Source of the DNA: Atopsyche davidsoni
Lineage: Eukaryota > Arthropoda > Insecta > Trichoptera > Hydrobiosidae
Direction of reading: 5' to 3'
Length of the DNA stretch: 64,000 nucleotides
NCBI GenBank assembly: GCA_022113835.1
Contig: JAILWY010000006.1
Coordinates: 9,114,001 to 9,178,000 of the forward strand
The notes under the pieces are model-generated. The model saw nothing but the letters and a program-made list of their open reading frames with translations. It made no database searches and was not told the origin of the DNA. Position numbers and translations under genes: made by a program. Each line of letters starts with the position of its first letter. Positions within the stretch are counted from its first letter, which is position 1. This document shows, piece by piece, positions 48,353 to 59,261 of this stretch.

Positions 48353-48588
48353 AATATTTTTGAATAAAATACTTGAGTGATTTTCCACATGTTCGTTTTT
48401 ATTAGTAACCGGTTTCGCCAACCTTTCACGTTGGCATTATCAAACATATATAATTATATAATTATAATTATAATATAATAAAAACATATATAATAATAAG
48501 ATAATGCCAACGTGAAAGCTTGACGAAACCGGTCACTAATAAAAACGAACATGTCGAAAATCACTCAAGTATTTTACTCAAAAATATT
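48353..48588. mobile_element. Fold-back (hairpin) element with 88-bp arms
   Basis: Left arm 48353-48440 and right arm 48501-48588 are inverted copies of each other, 88 bp each, with only a few mismatches (for example caccggtttcgcc against cgaaaccggtcac). The 60-bp loop is nearly pure A/T. Arms contain ataatgccaacgtgaaag and gaaaccggtcactaataaa. No target duplication assigned and no coding capacity. Confidence 0.9.
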
Positions 48589-48769
48589 AAAATGGAATTC
48601 CACCAAGTACTCTCTGTCAAAAATATTGAATTTCTTATATTTATTCATCAAATGTGTCACCAGTATAAGCTTAGTTCCAATCACAAGTAAGCCACTGGCA
48701 TTTAACCTCAGACTGAGATGTCGGAGAACAGCTGATTGAACCCTAACAGCCATGGTGCGAATGGGCTCG

Positions 48770-48956
48770 TAATAACACAAATCAGCAGCCGCGGCGTGCC
48801 GCAGGAGGCTGGGCAGGGCGGACTCGCTTTGTTTTCAATTGAAGGCCGGCCGAGCACTCGCGGCACGCACGCCGCGCCGCTACACCCCTGGCTGCCCACC
48901 TGCCCGCTAAAGCTGCCTACGCACGCTGCAACACAACCGACAACCGGACGGTAACC
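48770..48956. promoter_or_regulatory. CpG-rich island ending in a MITE terminus
   Basis: cagccgcggcgtgccgcagg and ggccggccgagcactcgcgg lead into aaagctgcctacgcacgctg followed by caacacaaccgacaaccgg (48909-48955), one end of the common MITE family. Confidence 0.4.
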
Positions 48957-48979
48957 ACCCAATTAATTTTAAAAAATTT

Positions 48980-49900
48980 GACAAATTTAACGCAGCCTAT
49001 ACATGCTGCGACACAGCTCAATTGTTTAGCAATTACTTAGGTTTAAAATAATCGATTCAAAAATCAAATGTATAACTTCAACTTCAAGTATAAAATTGCT
49101 TAATAAATATTTTGGCCCGCTAGTGTTTTGGGTTATATTAAAGTACTAATGCTGGGGGACGTGGCTTCAAATGCTTTATGCAATATTTCTCGAAGTTTTG
49201 TGTACGAATCGATTGATATATATTATATACATAGGTGCAAAATGCGGATTTATTCAATATTCTTAAAAAAGTACTTTTTTTGACAAATTTTACGCAGCCT
49301 ACACATGCTGCGACACAGCTCAACTGAACGGTAAATATTTTTTTAGCAATAACTGAGGTTTAAAATAATCAATTCAAAAATCAAATGTATAACTTCAACT
49401 TCAAGTATAAAATTGCTTAATGAATATTTTGACTCGCTAGTGTTTTGGGTTATATTAAAGTACTAATGCTGGGAGACGTGGCTTCAAATGCTTTATGCAA
49501 TATTTCTCGAAGTTTTGTGTACGAATCGATTGATATATAATATATACATAGGTGCAAAATGCGGATTTATTCAATATTCTTAAAAAAGTACTTTTTTTTT
49601 GACAAATTTAACGCAGCCTATACATGCTGCGACACGGCTCAACTGAACGGTAAATATATATTTTTTTAGCAATTACTGAGGTTTAAAATAATCGATTCAA
49701 AAATCAAATGTATAACTTCAACTTCAAGTATAAAATTGCTTAATGAATATTTTGACTCGCTAGTGTTTTGGGTTATATTAAAGTACTAATGCTGGAAAAC
49801 GTGGCTTCAAATGCTTTATGTAGTATTTTTCGAAGTTTTGTATACGAATATATACATAGGTGCAAAATGCGGATTCATTCAATATTCTTAAAAAAGTACA
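48980..49900. repeat. Three-copy tandem array whose unit carries a MITE end
   Basis: Units begin at about 48980, 49282 and 49601 (spacing 302 and 319 bp), each starting gacaaattt-acgcagcct and then acatgctgcgacac, the terminus of the common MITE family. Each continues with cttcaacttcaagtataaa, ctagtgttttgggttatatt and ggtgcaaaatgcggatt. The units are highly alike apart from small indels, so the amplification is recent. Confidence 0.9.
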
Positions 49901-49959
49901 GAAATGTTTGTTAACAATAAACTGTGTAATTTTTATATAAAATAATCAAGCGAGGTATC

Positions 49960-50260
49960 GCCGCGGAGAAATCGAGCTGTAAACGTATATTTTTTTGCAC
50001 GAGAGTAGAGGAAAAGTATTATGTAGTGAGTGGGTATTGAAGACGTAACATCTTTTTACTTCCGAAGCTCGGCGAGGACCATCAGCTCATGACGGAGTAG
50101 CCACTCAGGTGAATACCGTTTCCATATAAAATCCACGTTTCACTTAGCATTTCTTTCTCTGCAGTTTTTCCCCCCCGGGGCTCCGGCAGGTGAGAATTTT
50201 TTTGCACCTCGAGATCGTTGACCTGGATTTCCTACTGAGATTTCTACCTCTAATGCGATC
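49960..50260. promoter_or_regulatory. Mixed block with exon-like 25-nt segment
   Basis: On the plus strand tttctttctctgcag is followed by a 25-nt C/G-rich segment and then ggcag|GTGAGA, so splice-like signals bracket a possible microexon at about 50165-50189. The rest (gcgaggtatcgccgcggag, gaagctcggcgaggaccatc) is a candidate regulatory block. No protein recognised. Confidence 0.2.
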
Positions 50261-50264
50261 GGAT

Positions 50265-51765
50265 GCATGTGGTTTTTACGCGAGATGTATTGTTTTTACA
50301 TTAGTTTGCATAAAATGTAAATATCGACTGTATTGCTCGCCCTTTACGATTCGATTAACAACGGCGAAAAAACAATCAACCATATAAAATATGCGCTTAA
50401 AAGAAACAATGTGCTATTACTGTGTTACTCTTATATATTTTTTTTATATTACAATCTACTTATAAATATTCAATACATCCGCATTTTTTAGCCATAAAAG
50501 TTTATTATCGCTACAATATTGAAATAGTTCATATTGTAAATAGAGTAAAACTGTTAGGGGAAAAATCACTAATTAAAAATGTATATATTATGCTTCAATC
50601 GGTGTACGTCTTTGCTAGTTTATATACACATTCTTACAAGATCAAAAACTGCATTTTTACCTTGCAAAGCCTAAAATATTTTTAAATTATCAAATATTTA
50701 TGAAAATACATGCTTTGGTTATACATTTACTTAAAACACTGAACCGATGAATAGAAAGTGTTATGATTTTACTCGATGTGACTCTTTTATCTATAAATCA
50801 ATATTTAATATTATATGAGATTTTATGACTTGTTATCATATCTCAATAATTAATCGGCCACAAATCTTAATCATATTCGTATATGCATAAAGAAACACGA
50901 AAAAAGAAAACACACTAACTAACCCATCTTTTGAATATTAATATTAATTTTTATGCTATCGGCAACCGTTATTATAACAAACACCAGAATACTATGCAGT
51001 AATCAACATAATAAAAAAATGTTTTTAAACCAAATGGTGCTTAACTAGTTAATAAATAATATTTTTATTGGTCACGGTATTGAGCCAATTATTATCTGAT
51101 GAAATATCTATATTATTTTATACTGTTTTGAAATTATGCTTAGTTGTTCGTATCAATTTTTACCTTTGTAATTGGTTTAATAATTCGGTTCTGATAGCAT
51201 ATGCATAAATATTAATAAAACTCTTAAGCTTTGTCAACTTTCTCGTGAAAGTCATTCATATTGAAAACGAAGTTGGCCTAAGATGAAATCTAAAAATTAA
51301 TGTACTATAATTATGAAAAATAAAATTAATAGCAACGATTGCCAAAACCTACAATTAATTGTAAATATACTATTAATTTTTATTTAATAAAAAATTATGA
51401 TATTTTACAACAAAATAATCAAATCGATTGAAATACTAAAAATGTTCGCAGTGTAATATTTATGTAATTAAAAATAAATATATTGCTTTTATATTTTTTT
51501 ATCATTTTAAAACTGAATATCTATTAATTATTTATAAATGAAACGAGACTATTAATAATTTATAAATGCAATTCTAACATTCTCTCTGCGGAATTATTTG
51601 CAAAACCGTTTCAGTTTTTCAATCAAACCATTTGGTATGAATAATTCATTTTTAAATTTTGAGCCCTTGAAAACTGCCTATTATTTTGTTAAAAATATAT
51701 ATCTATAAAATAAACTTACAGGCAATAGATATGAAGTTTAGATACTTTTTTCTACGTTTACACTT
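50265..51765. other. AT-rich intronic stretch
   Basis: Open frames are AT-biased and motif-free. Nothing else recognised. Confidence 0.55.
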
Positions 51766-51772
51766 CACTGAA

Positions 51773-52056
51773 GCCGGCTGTACAGAGTGATTGCAACTGA
51801 TTTGAAATTAACTAATAGCGTGAATACAACTGACTACACACACTGCGACAAAAAAAAAAAAACCTATTTGTAATTAACCAACAGCCTCCCTTTATTATTT
51901 TTAAGCTGTTTATACATATACGCTTCGATACAACCGACATTTGTTTCTCTTACTCCAGGTGTTCTTTTATAGTTTTGCCTTGGTTAACAATGCAAAAGAA
52001 GACGCTATAAGCAAGTTTCAATTCGGTTGTCAGTTGCGTCGCAGCGTGTATAGTCA
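51773..52056. mobile_element. Composite of the CTACACACGCTGCGACAC MITE family
   Basis: Left end agccggctgtacagagtgat; right end cggttgtcagttgcgtcgca followed by gcgtgtatag. Inside are further end-like pieces (ctacacacactgcgacaaaa at 51834 and tacgcttcgatacaaccgac at 51919). This suggests nested or joined copies. Confidence 0.6.
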
Positions 52057-52059
52057 ATT

Positions 52060-52745
52060 ATGCCGAACTGTATGTATTCTTGTTCACTAAAGGACATTAT
52101 CAAAGATGTATGAACCCCCACCTGCCGCAACGCATTCCTTATCACTCCACCTGAAAGCGCCTCGATGTAACTGCCTTGATAGCCAGGCATCTAATAAATA
52201 ATTTTACAAGTCGTATTAAGTCAACTAACGGCGGCCGAACTCCTCTTGTAATATTCCATTTCCGGTTTGTTCAACAAAGTGTTAAAATACCTGTTCTGCT
52301 CGCTATTCGTAAACGCGCGGTGTAACTCAAGCCTAAACTCGTTTTTAATTATTTCTTAACTCACCACACGCTGCTTGCAGGGGTGAGTGTTTATTTATAA
52401 TCTGTAACACTTGGCGCGTTTTTATGAATGCTGAAACTCTATTGAGGCACGTTTTTAACTAATAATTAATCTAAAATAATAATAATAATGTCTCCCTGTT
52501 AGTTTGATGTATACGTTAAATAAATACATTGATTTCAGATACATCATTCAACGTCAACTTAAAGACAAACATAATTGAAAATACTTAATTATATATTTTC
52601 TATTCTCGTCAACATTGACTGCTAACAATAACACGCAAAACTATTAAGAAAATTTATTTAATGATCAATGTACTCTAGCCCAAAATTTCAATACTCATTC
52701 TCAAAGATAAAAATGGTTCAGTTCTTCTGGAATATCCACCATAAT
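52060..52745. other. Mixed then AT-rich stretch
   Basis: A small mixed block at 52220-52400 (ggcggccgaactcctcttg, aaacgcgcggtgtaactcaag). Otherwise nothing. Confidence 0.4.
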
Positions 52746-52746
52746 T

Positions 52747-53014
52747 AAGCTGCCCACACAAGCTGTAGAACAACTAACAACCGAACAAAAATAAGCTTTT
52801 GAGATTTACTTATTAGGCGTATTTTTTTATTGTTTCAAAGAGTTAAATGCTTCTGCAGTTTCTCGGTTTCTCGGTTCTCTAACGTGGGAAGCACCTCAAC
52901 AAGAAACAACAAAATCATCGAACAGCAACGGATAAATAAAAATATATTTTTAATGACGCTATCAGCCAGTCATAGTTCGGTGGTCGGTTGTGTCGCAGCG
53001 CGTGCAGGCAGCTT
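52747..53014. mobile_element. Full-length copy of the CTACACACGCTGCGACAC MITE family
   Basis: 268 bp. Left end aagctgcccacacaagctgt with acaactaacaaccgaac; right end ttcggtggtcggttgtgtcg followed by cagcgcgtgcaggcagctt. These define a terminus of about 38 bp that starts AAGCTGCC. Target duplication could not be fixed. Confidence 0.75.
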
Positions 53015-53019
53015 TACGA

Positions 53020-53320
53020 GCTACGGGGTGGGTTTCTTTTGTTCTGCGGTCCTGGGCAGGGCCGGCGCGTGAAGGCGCTACCCCCGCCAGAATGTTTGAT
53101 CAATATCGTAAAAGCCATAAACAAATAAAAATATCTTCACGTCTTGTCTTTTGCGCAGACGTTTCGGGGATTTATGGCGAGCATTCCATTTTTCATGGGG
53201 AAACTTTCAGCGCTGTGCCTCACCATAAATCTAAGGCGCAAATAAACCGAGTCGCAGTGTGCAGCTTGTGCTGGGTTAATCGCACAGTTGATGGCATCAT
53301 ATACTGTTAATGGAAATTGT
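53020..53320. promoter_or_regulatory. Mixed block, candidate non-coding element
   Basis: Contains ggggatttatggcgagc and caccataaatctaagg (AbdB-like TTTATGG cores in both directions) and tgggttaatcgcacag. The plus frame open here runs in from the MITE end and is not called. Confidence 0.3.
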
Positions 53321-53324
53321 TAAC

Positions 53325-54545
53325 AATTTAACATACTGAACTGGATTCGACATACCGAATTTCGAGATGAACGATTTGTTAACAAATGTAAACAAAAAAA
53401 AAAAAAACGTTACTAAAGCAGTCCACAAACAAAACACCTCACCTTATAGACTATTTATATTAATCAACAGCGTCCTCTAATTTTGAATGTAGTATAGTTT
53501 TGCCTTATAATAAATAAAATAAAAAATATTATATAATTAGCATAATAGATGTAAAAATAATTTTAAAAATCTTAAATATATACCCAATTGGTACGGTTTT
53601 TTTTATCTTCGGTTTGCGTTTCTAATGCGTCGGATATTAAAATACAGAATAAAGAAATATTCTTCCGATAAAATAGAAAATTTACATAATTTTATAAAGT
53701 CTCGTCGTATTCAGATACGAAGAAGTGCTTTGCGGGTTAATAAAACTGTCTGGGTAAGAACTTATAAAAATCGTAAATATTAGTTGGAAATGTCTTCTGA
53801 AACAATGGTGATTTAATTAATCAGATAAGGCTGATATTTAGCGAGGCTCTACTAAGGCGCAAAGCCTGAAAAACAAAAAGAGATACAATTTTCTTATTAA
53901 GAAATTATCTGCCAAGGAAAACAATAAAAGTTATAAATCATTTTTTCAAATTCAAAATACGCAATAATAGCTTAAATAATGAAATTTATTATTTTAAAAA
54001 AAAACTTGTTCAGGAGAAAAAGCTAAGTGACATGAAGAAACTAAATAAATTAAAAATGAGAATATTTTAAATATATATATAATATTAGTTGGTACTAGAA
54101 GCAATTTGAATGGTGAATGTTAAATCACCCTCGCAAATTTTAAAAGCTTTTCAATGAGCCACAACAAAAGTGCATCCTTTTGTAGAAAATAAATAATGTC
54201 AATACAATATACAGGAAGATCATTACTTAAACATCCCGGGGGAGTACAATTGAGGCCTTGCACGAGGGGCAGGTCCACTATTGTACACACAATGCAACCT
54301 TAATAGCTCCAGATTTAATTCAAATTGAAAATGCAAAATATTATTATTTATATCTAATATCAATTACTTATTTTAAACCAGTTTTTTTTTATATATGAGT
54401 ATTGCTTATCCCACGAAATAAACATTAAGTATAATTTCTTAATATTACTTTAATAAACAAATTTTTAACTTCTTCATAAAAATAGATAACACAAAGTTAT
54501 CCAGCGCTAAAAGAATTGTTAAAATAGCTTTACTTGTTTATTACA
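53325..54545. other. AT-rich intronic stretch
   Basis: A small mixed patch at 54230-54300. Nothing else recognised. Confidence 0.5.
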
Positions 54546-54549
54546 GATC

Positions 54550-54700
54550 ATTGACTGCGTATTGCCGCAATACACCCCACTCTCCCCCGTGCCAAATGTA
54601 CCAGATTGCCTGGTCCATTTCCACGAGACACACGCCGTACTGTTGCTTTTGCAGGCGTAATCGTTTAGAATGGAAGCAATTGGGGTACATTAATGTAAAG
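54550..54700. promoter_or_regulatory. Small mixed block
   Basis: attgccgcaatacaccccac and gcaggcgtaatcgtttagaa. Non-repetitive; candidate non-coding element. Confidence 0.2.
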
Positions 54701-54958
54701 GGGAATTATTTATTTATTTCAAATAAGTCATTGACGGAAGTCAAAATCTACTGTATAACCTATTGAGTCACCGTTGTGACGTCATACTATTTTGACAAAA
54801 AAATGTTAAAATAACAATATTACAGTACCACCAAAAGAATTTCGTTGATTCAAAAATAAAAAAAATTATACGCAAAAGAAATAGTTCATTGATAATGATT
54901 AAGTACATTTTTTCAAATATTGAAAATTGATTAAAGAAACTCTTAGAAAAATATCACC

Positions 54959-55027
54959 GTGATTTGTGTGAGATTTGAACCCACATCCCCAAGCTCCGGT
55001 GCATTACCAATTATACCAACGAATCAC
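54959..55027 (-). ncRNA. tRNA-like sequence, left arm
   Basis: 69 nt, the inverted partner of 55300-55368. T-arm GTGGG-TTCAAAT-CTCAC has one mismatch. It lacks seven bases in the anticodon region compared with 3558-3633. Confidence 0.55.
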
Positions 55028-55299
55028 TGGTACTGAGCAAGAATTTATACCAATCATATCCTATAAATGAAACAATGTACTTATTATGCCAATTACATAT
55101 TGTGTGACTTGCAATATTAGACTTTTAACACAAAGTACTGAGTGAAGCATTTAAATCCGATCTGGATATTATTGTTTTTAAAGTCTATTTAATTAAGCCA
55201 ATACATAACTTGTTAAATATATTATTGATTTTTGTTGGCATAATAAGTACGTTGTTTCATTTATAGGATTTGATTGTTAAAAATTCTTGCTTAGTACCA

Positions 55300-55368
55300 G
55301 TGATTCGTTGGTATAATTGGTAATGCACCGGAGCTTGGGGATGTGGGTTCAAATCCCACACAAATCAC
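55300..55368 (+). ncRNA. tRNA-like sequence, right arm
   Basis: Starts GTGATTCG with a box A-like ttggtataattgg, then a perfect T-arm GTGGG-TTCAAAT-CCCAC and the 3' strand AAATCAC. The anticodon arm is shortened and cannot fold normally, so it is a SINE-type head or tRNA pseudogene rather than a tRNA gene. Confidence 0.6.
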
Positions 55369-55433
55369 GATGATATTTTTATAAGAGTTTCTTTAATCAA
55401 TTCTCAATATTTGAAAAATGTACTTAATCATTA

Positions 55434-55503
55434 TCAATCAATAAAACCTGTATAGGCAAAATTGCACTTCCTGTGAGACGGTCTTCACAAAAATCAATAA
55501 TAT
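55434..55503. repeat. Block shared with 3900-3972
   Basis: Same caataaaacctgtataggca ... gtgagacggtcttcacaaaa sequence, here directly joined to the fold-back element. Confidence 0.7.
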
Positions 55504-55559
55504 AGAAATAGTTACATGAAATTCAGCAAATTCAGGCTTTAGAAAATTTTATGAAATGT

Positions 55560-55765
55560 TTCGTTCGCAAGGTAGCCGAGCTGAAGGGCGCTTCTCCCCC
55601 GTGGGGGTGGCTATCGCGCGATTATCACCCTTGCCAGGCAACGATTGCGCTGAATCAGTAGGATTATATCGACGCCATTCATTACCTCGCCGGCTGATAG
55701 TTCTCCCGGCGACGTTAACGCGGGGTAATGTATCGAGTAGCGAACTCTAACGTTTCCACATGCGT
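55560..55765. promoter_or_regulatory. CpG-rich island
   Basis: ggtagccgagctgaagggcg, gtggctatcgcgcgattatc, tcgccggctgatagttctcc and gcgacgttaacgcgggg. Open on both strands without motifs. Candidate regulatory element. Confidence 0.35.
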
Positions 55766-55928
55766 CCGCGCGATACTTGCTTTGCAATTCGTACCATTTC
55801 GTAACTTGCGCCAATGTAGAAATATCCACATTAAATAAAATTGCGTTTCTATAAGGAATGTTTTTTATATAAATATACGTATCTTAATAAACAGCACGCG
55901 TCGTCTTAAACAATATCAATAAATCACA

Positions 55929-56447
55929 TACCTATGTGTCCAAAAAGAGTATCGGGTTATTGCAATCGGGACCGTTATTGCGATATGCTGCGAAAATTTT
56001 GCGAGTTGCGGGAGTCTCAAGGTTTCAACTCAAAAACGTGGTTCCAACATCCAATCAATCAATTGAAGCTGTTAACGAATTATTCCCTAATAAGGTCATT
56101 TCACGTAGAGGTAACATCAACTGACCTCCCAGAAGCCCCGACCTTAGCCCTCTTGACTATTTCGTATGGGGATACCTTAGAAGTAGGGTTTATGAGAATA
56201 ATCAAAACATCAGGTCAGAAATGGCAGCAATATCGAGGGCTATGAGTCAACGTGTTATCAGTAATCTTTGTTTCAGATTAGAAGAGTGCCAGCAGCGTAA
56301 CGGTCACCATTTTGATAACATTATATATTTGAAATAATTTTCCATTTTGTATTCTTATAATCAACAATTAAAAAAAATACTTGATTACAAGTAGTTTTTG
56401 TTTTACTCAACCAACAAATACCCGATGCTTTGTTTGGACACCCTGTA
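55929..56447 (+). mobile_element. Internally deleted mariner-like element
   Basis: Left end TACCTATGTGTCCAAAAAG followed by AGTATCGGGT; right end ACCCGATGCTTTGTTTGGAC followed by ACCCTGTA. They are inverted counterparts of a TACAGGGTGTCCAAA-type terminus, with TA after the right end (56448-56449) and CA in place of TA before the left. At 519 bp it retains only the last part of the transposase. Confidence 0.85.
56034..56336 (+). pseudogene. mariner-like transposase C-terminal fragment
   Basis: Reads NQSIEAVNELFPNKVISRRG followed by NIN, then a TGA where W is expected, then PPRSPDLSPLDYFVWGYLRS followed by RVYENN, and finally RLEECQQRNGHHFDNIIYLK and TAA. The PPRSPDLSPLDYF-WG motif carries the third catalytic aspartate of Tc1/mariner transposases, and the tail is the usual C-terminus. 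The two upstream catalytic aspartates are deleted, and the tryptophan codon has become a stop. A dead copy, in line with the element's short length. Confidence 0.9.
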
Positions 56448-56584
56448 TAACATGCAATTGATTTTTCTACGTGTTTAATTTAATTTGTTTGGTTTGGCGT
56501 TAATTGTCAAACGTAGATTCGTTAGATGTGGGTTACATAATGTTTACCTGCAATTCAGAATCTAATTTTTAGTTCTTAATTAAG

Positions 56585-56660
56585 GCCCAGGTGCCTCGCG
56601 ATGCAAACATCGCCGAGGTGTAAACCACGCGGGTATATGGGTCAGTTCCTTTATTTCTCT
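56585..56660. promoter_or_regulatory. Small island with palindrome
   Basis: CCTCGCGATG-caaa-CATCGCCGAGG (56594-56618) is a near-perfect inverted repeat; followed by aaccacgcgggtatatggg. May be a regulatory site or a small structured element. Confidence 0.25.
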
Positions 56661-56664
56661 GGTA

Positions 56665-57350
56665 GATACGCAGGGGCGTAGATTTTATCGCGGAATACAC
56701 AAAAACATTTCATAACTTTAAAAATAACGATGTATGTTTGATTTATTATTTTATTAAAGAATTTTTATTACTATTTCAACATGTTTTTATTTGAAGCTTT
56801 TTTTATACAATTATTATAACAGTACTTTATGTCAAGAACATTATATATATTCATGTAAAATATTCTTAAAAAATAGACATGTGTATTTTACCACTAATGA
56901 AATTATTCCAAGATAAACATTTATGGTAAAACAAGTTAATTTGTATTATTTAAACAAAATATTTTAGAATGTCGTTTAAAGAGAATTTATCGCCATTTAA
57001 GTTTTTAACATTTTAATAAATTAAAAGATATATAAAATTTTCTATGCTTTGACTTAACATGTTGATTTCAAAACACATATTTTTTACATAAAAATTTCTA
57101 AAAATAAATATGTTTGAAAAGCCACGTAAAAAGGAATAAACAATGTTATGATTTTTTTAATATTATATCAAACTCCATGTTACATATTTTTATTTAGAAA
57201 ATGTATTAAGTAAATGCTGAGATTAATAAAACTTTAAGGATTATTATTTTTTTTATTATTGAATAAAATATATACAAAATAATTTTTTTTTCATATAAAT
57301 GGTTTTATTTTTAAAAATTTATTTCATTTAATATTTAATAATTTGATGCA
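56665..57350. other. AT-rich intronic stretch
   Basis: Nothing recognised. Confidence 0.55.
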
Positions 57351-57354
57351 CTGC

Positions 57355-57485
57355 ACTGGATGCGGGCAGGGCGGGCCCGTGGCGGCGGCGGACGAATTAA
57401 TTATTTATCTTTAATTAAAAGTCCGGCCCTGCGCGGGGGCCGGCTGCAGATTTCTTATTTCAGATTGCGCCCGTCGAGCGGCTAT
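57355..57485. promoter_or_regulatory. CpG-rich island around homeodomain-like core
   Basis: gcgggcagggcgggcccgtgg, then gacgaattaattatttatctt with taattaaaagtccgg, then gccctgcgcgggggccggc. Two GC blocks flank TAATTA/TTTAT cores. Candidate enhancer. Confidence 0.35.
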
Positions 57486-57489
57486 ACAG

Positions 57490-59260
57490 ACGACTGCATT
57501 AAAATTAAATGTTTATGGATTATTTGTTATTACTCTGTGTAATCAGGTGCAATCTCGAGAAGCTCGTAAAAGTTATTGATTATTTCGATTTGCGATTTGA
57601 TTGTTTGTTTTGAATGGCTGGAGATATATATTTTTTGAACTTTTTAAATTAATTTCATATTTCAACGAATTTCCTGTAATGAGATATTAGCGCGTATAAA
57701 CATACATTTAAAATATCTATTAATCGTAAAACTTATACAACAGATAAAACATATTTTCATTATTTTAATTCAAATATATTTGTGTACATATTTCGTTTAA
57801 ATTTTACTCTGAGGATACATAAATTATAATTAACCTATAAGAATCACTAAAGGTTAATGGTATTCATACTTTTAAAATAAACGATAATATAAAAGACAAA
57901 TGTACAAATTATAAAAATTCAATGCCGCCGAAATACATAAATATGACAACGGAGACAAAACGTCTGCCTTGTTATTTATAACGCGGCTCGTCATATCATC
58001 ACAACCCTCAAAATATTCATACCGCCAATTAAATGATACTCGGGCATCGTAAAAAGGGCATGCGACAGGTGACAGGTGTGGTGGAAGCACACCTTGGCAG
58101 GTAAAAAATATCTAAGATTGACATACTGGGCCTCACGAATCGCTCGGACATTCTCACGTGCTTCTCAATGTGAACTCTGCTAAACCAGGACTTAAATTAT
58201 TTCGTTTACCACTAACTATTAATTTTAAATTACAACAGTAAAAACTGCTAAAAAATCTCTGCAGCAAACACACAATCGAATATTAAACAATATTTTCAAT
58301 TGATAAAAACTAAATCAACACTTCAATTTCTCAGTGAAATTTTGCAGTGAAAATTACTAGGATAACATTCATTTCATTGATTTTCTCAAAGTGCATAATA
58401 AAATAAAATAAATGATATCGATCAATTGAAATCTAAAGCATCGTATATTATTGGTTGAAAATGATTTTGAAATGGTTTATCAATGATCATTCGTGAATAA
58501 TATATTTATGAGGTGTGCGGCTTTAGGTATATTGTTTGTAAAGGCATTAAAAATCACACTTTAATAAATGTAGGTAATAAAATATTGCGTGTCAATTTAT
58601 TGTTTTATGATCTGTGAGTCATATAAAAACAGCTAATGTTTTATTGTTACAGTTAACTAATTTATGATATTTTAGTATCATCTTCTAACTTTGTGAATCT
58701 GTCAATAGATTTTAATAATTTATTAGCATCATACAATTTATTTATACGTACAAAATATTTACTAGTTTGTATGCCTTTGCAATGATAAAATATCTTTTTA
58801 TGATCTCTTTTTTTTGTAAGATGATTTTTTTTTAATTTGTAAGTAAAAAACATATTTATTTTTTCAATATTTAATACTACTATATTTGAATGGGTATCAT
58901 TTTATAAGTAACAAAGGTCTTACTACAGTGTTTATAAATATTTATATAACTCAAATTGCATCAAATATTTAGCAGATATATTGAATACATATTTTGGATT
59001 AAACTTTTTATACTGAATAAAATTTACATTGGTTTAATTGTATAAATTAGCTGCCCACGATCAATATTTCACTCTTACAATATATAAAGTTTGATTTTTC
59101 TCACTTTTCAGTTGCCGATGCAAACTTCTATTAGCAATTTTGATGGTATCATTAAATCTTAAGTAATCTATAAACCAATTTACTCTCAAATAGTAAAAGG
59201 CACATATGAAATCATAAACTGATAATTGCAACATGCAATAGAGAAGAGATTCACACAAAT
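57490..59260. other. AT-rich intronic stretch
   Basis: A mixed patch at 57950-58150 (aacgcggctcgtcatatcatc, gacaggtgacaggtgtgg). Otherwise featureless. Confidence 0.5.
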
Positions 59261-59261
59261 T

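Larger units (their letters stand above)
54888..55438. mobile_element. Large fold-back element with two tRNA-like arms
   Basis: A 551-bp inverted duplication. Both ends start attgataatgattaagtac and continue inwards through ttaaagaaactct, a tRNA-like segment, and gtaccagtgattcgttgg / aaattcttgcttagtacc / tcctataaatgaaaca. Arms are about 200-220 bp, with about 130 bp of unique DNA between. The smaller relative at 3489-3779 has one tRNA-like unit. Right after it comes the block shared with 3900-3972. Confidence 0.85.

Noticed and set aside
50165..50189. 25-nt plus-strand microexon
   Set aside because: Good splice-like signals but no product, partner exon or conservation evidence; kept only as a remark.
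52990..53310. 106-codon plus-strand frame
   Set aside because: It starts inside a MITE terminus; the ATG and first residues are transposon sequence.
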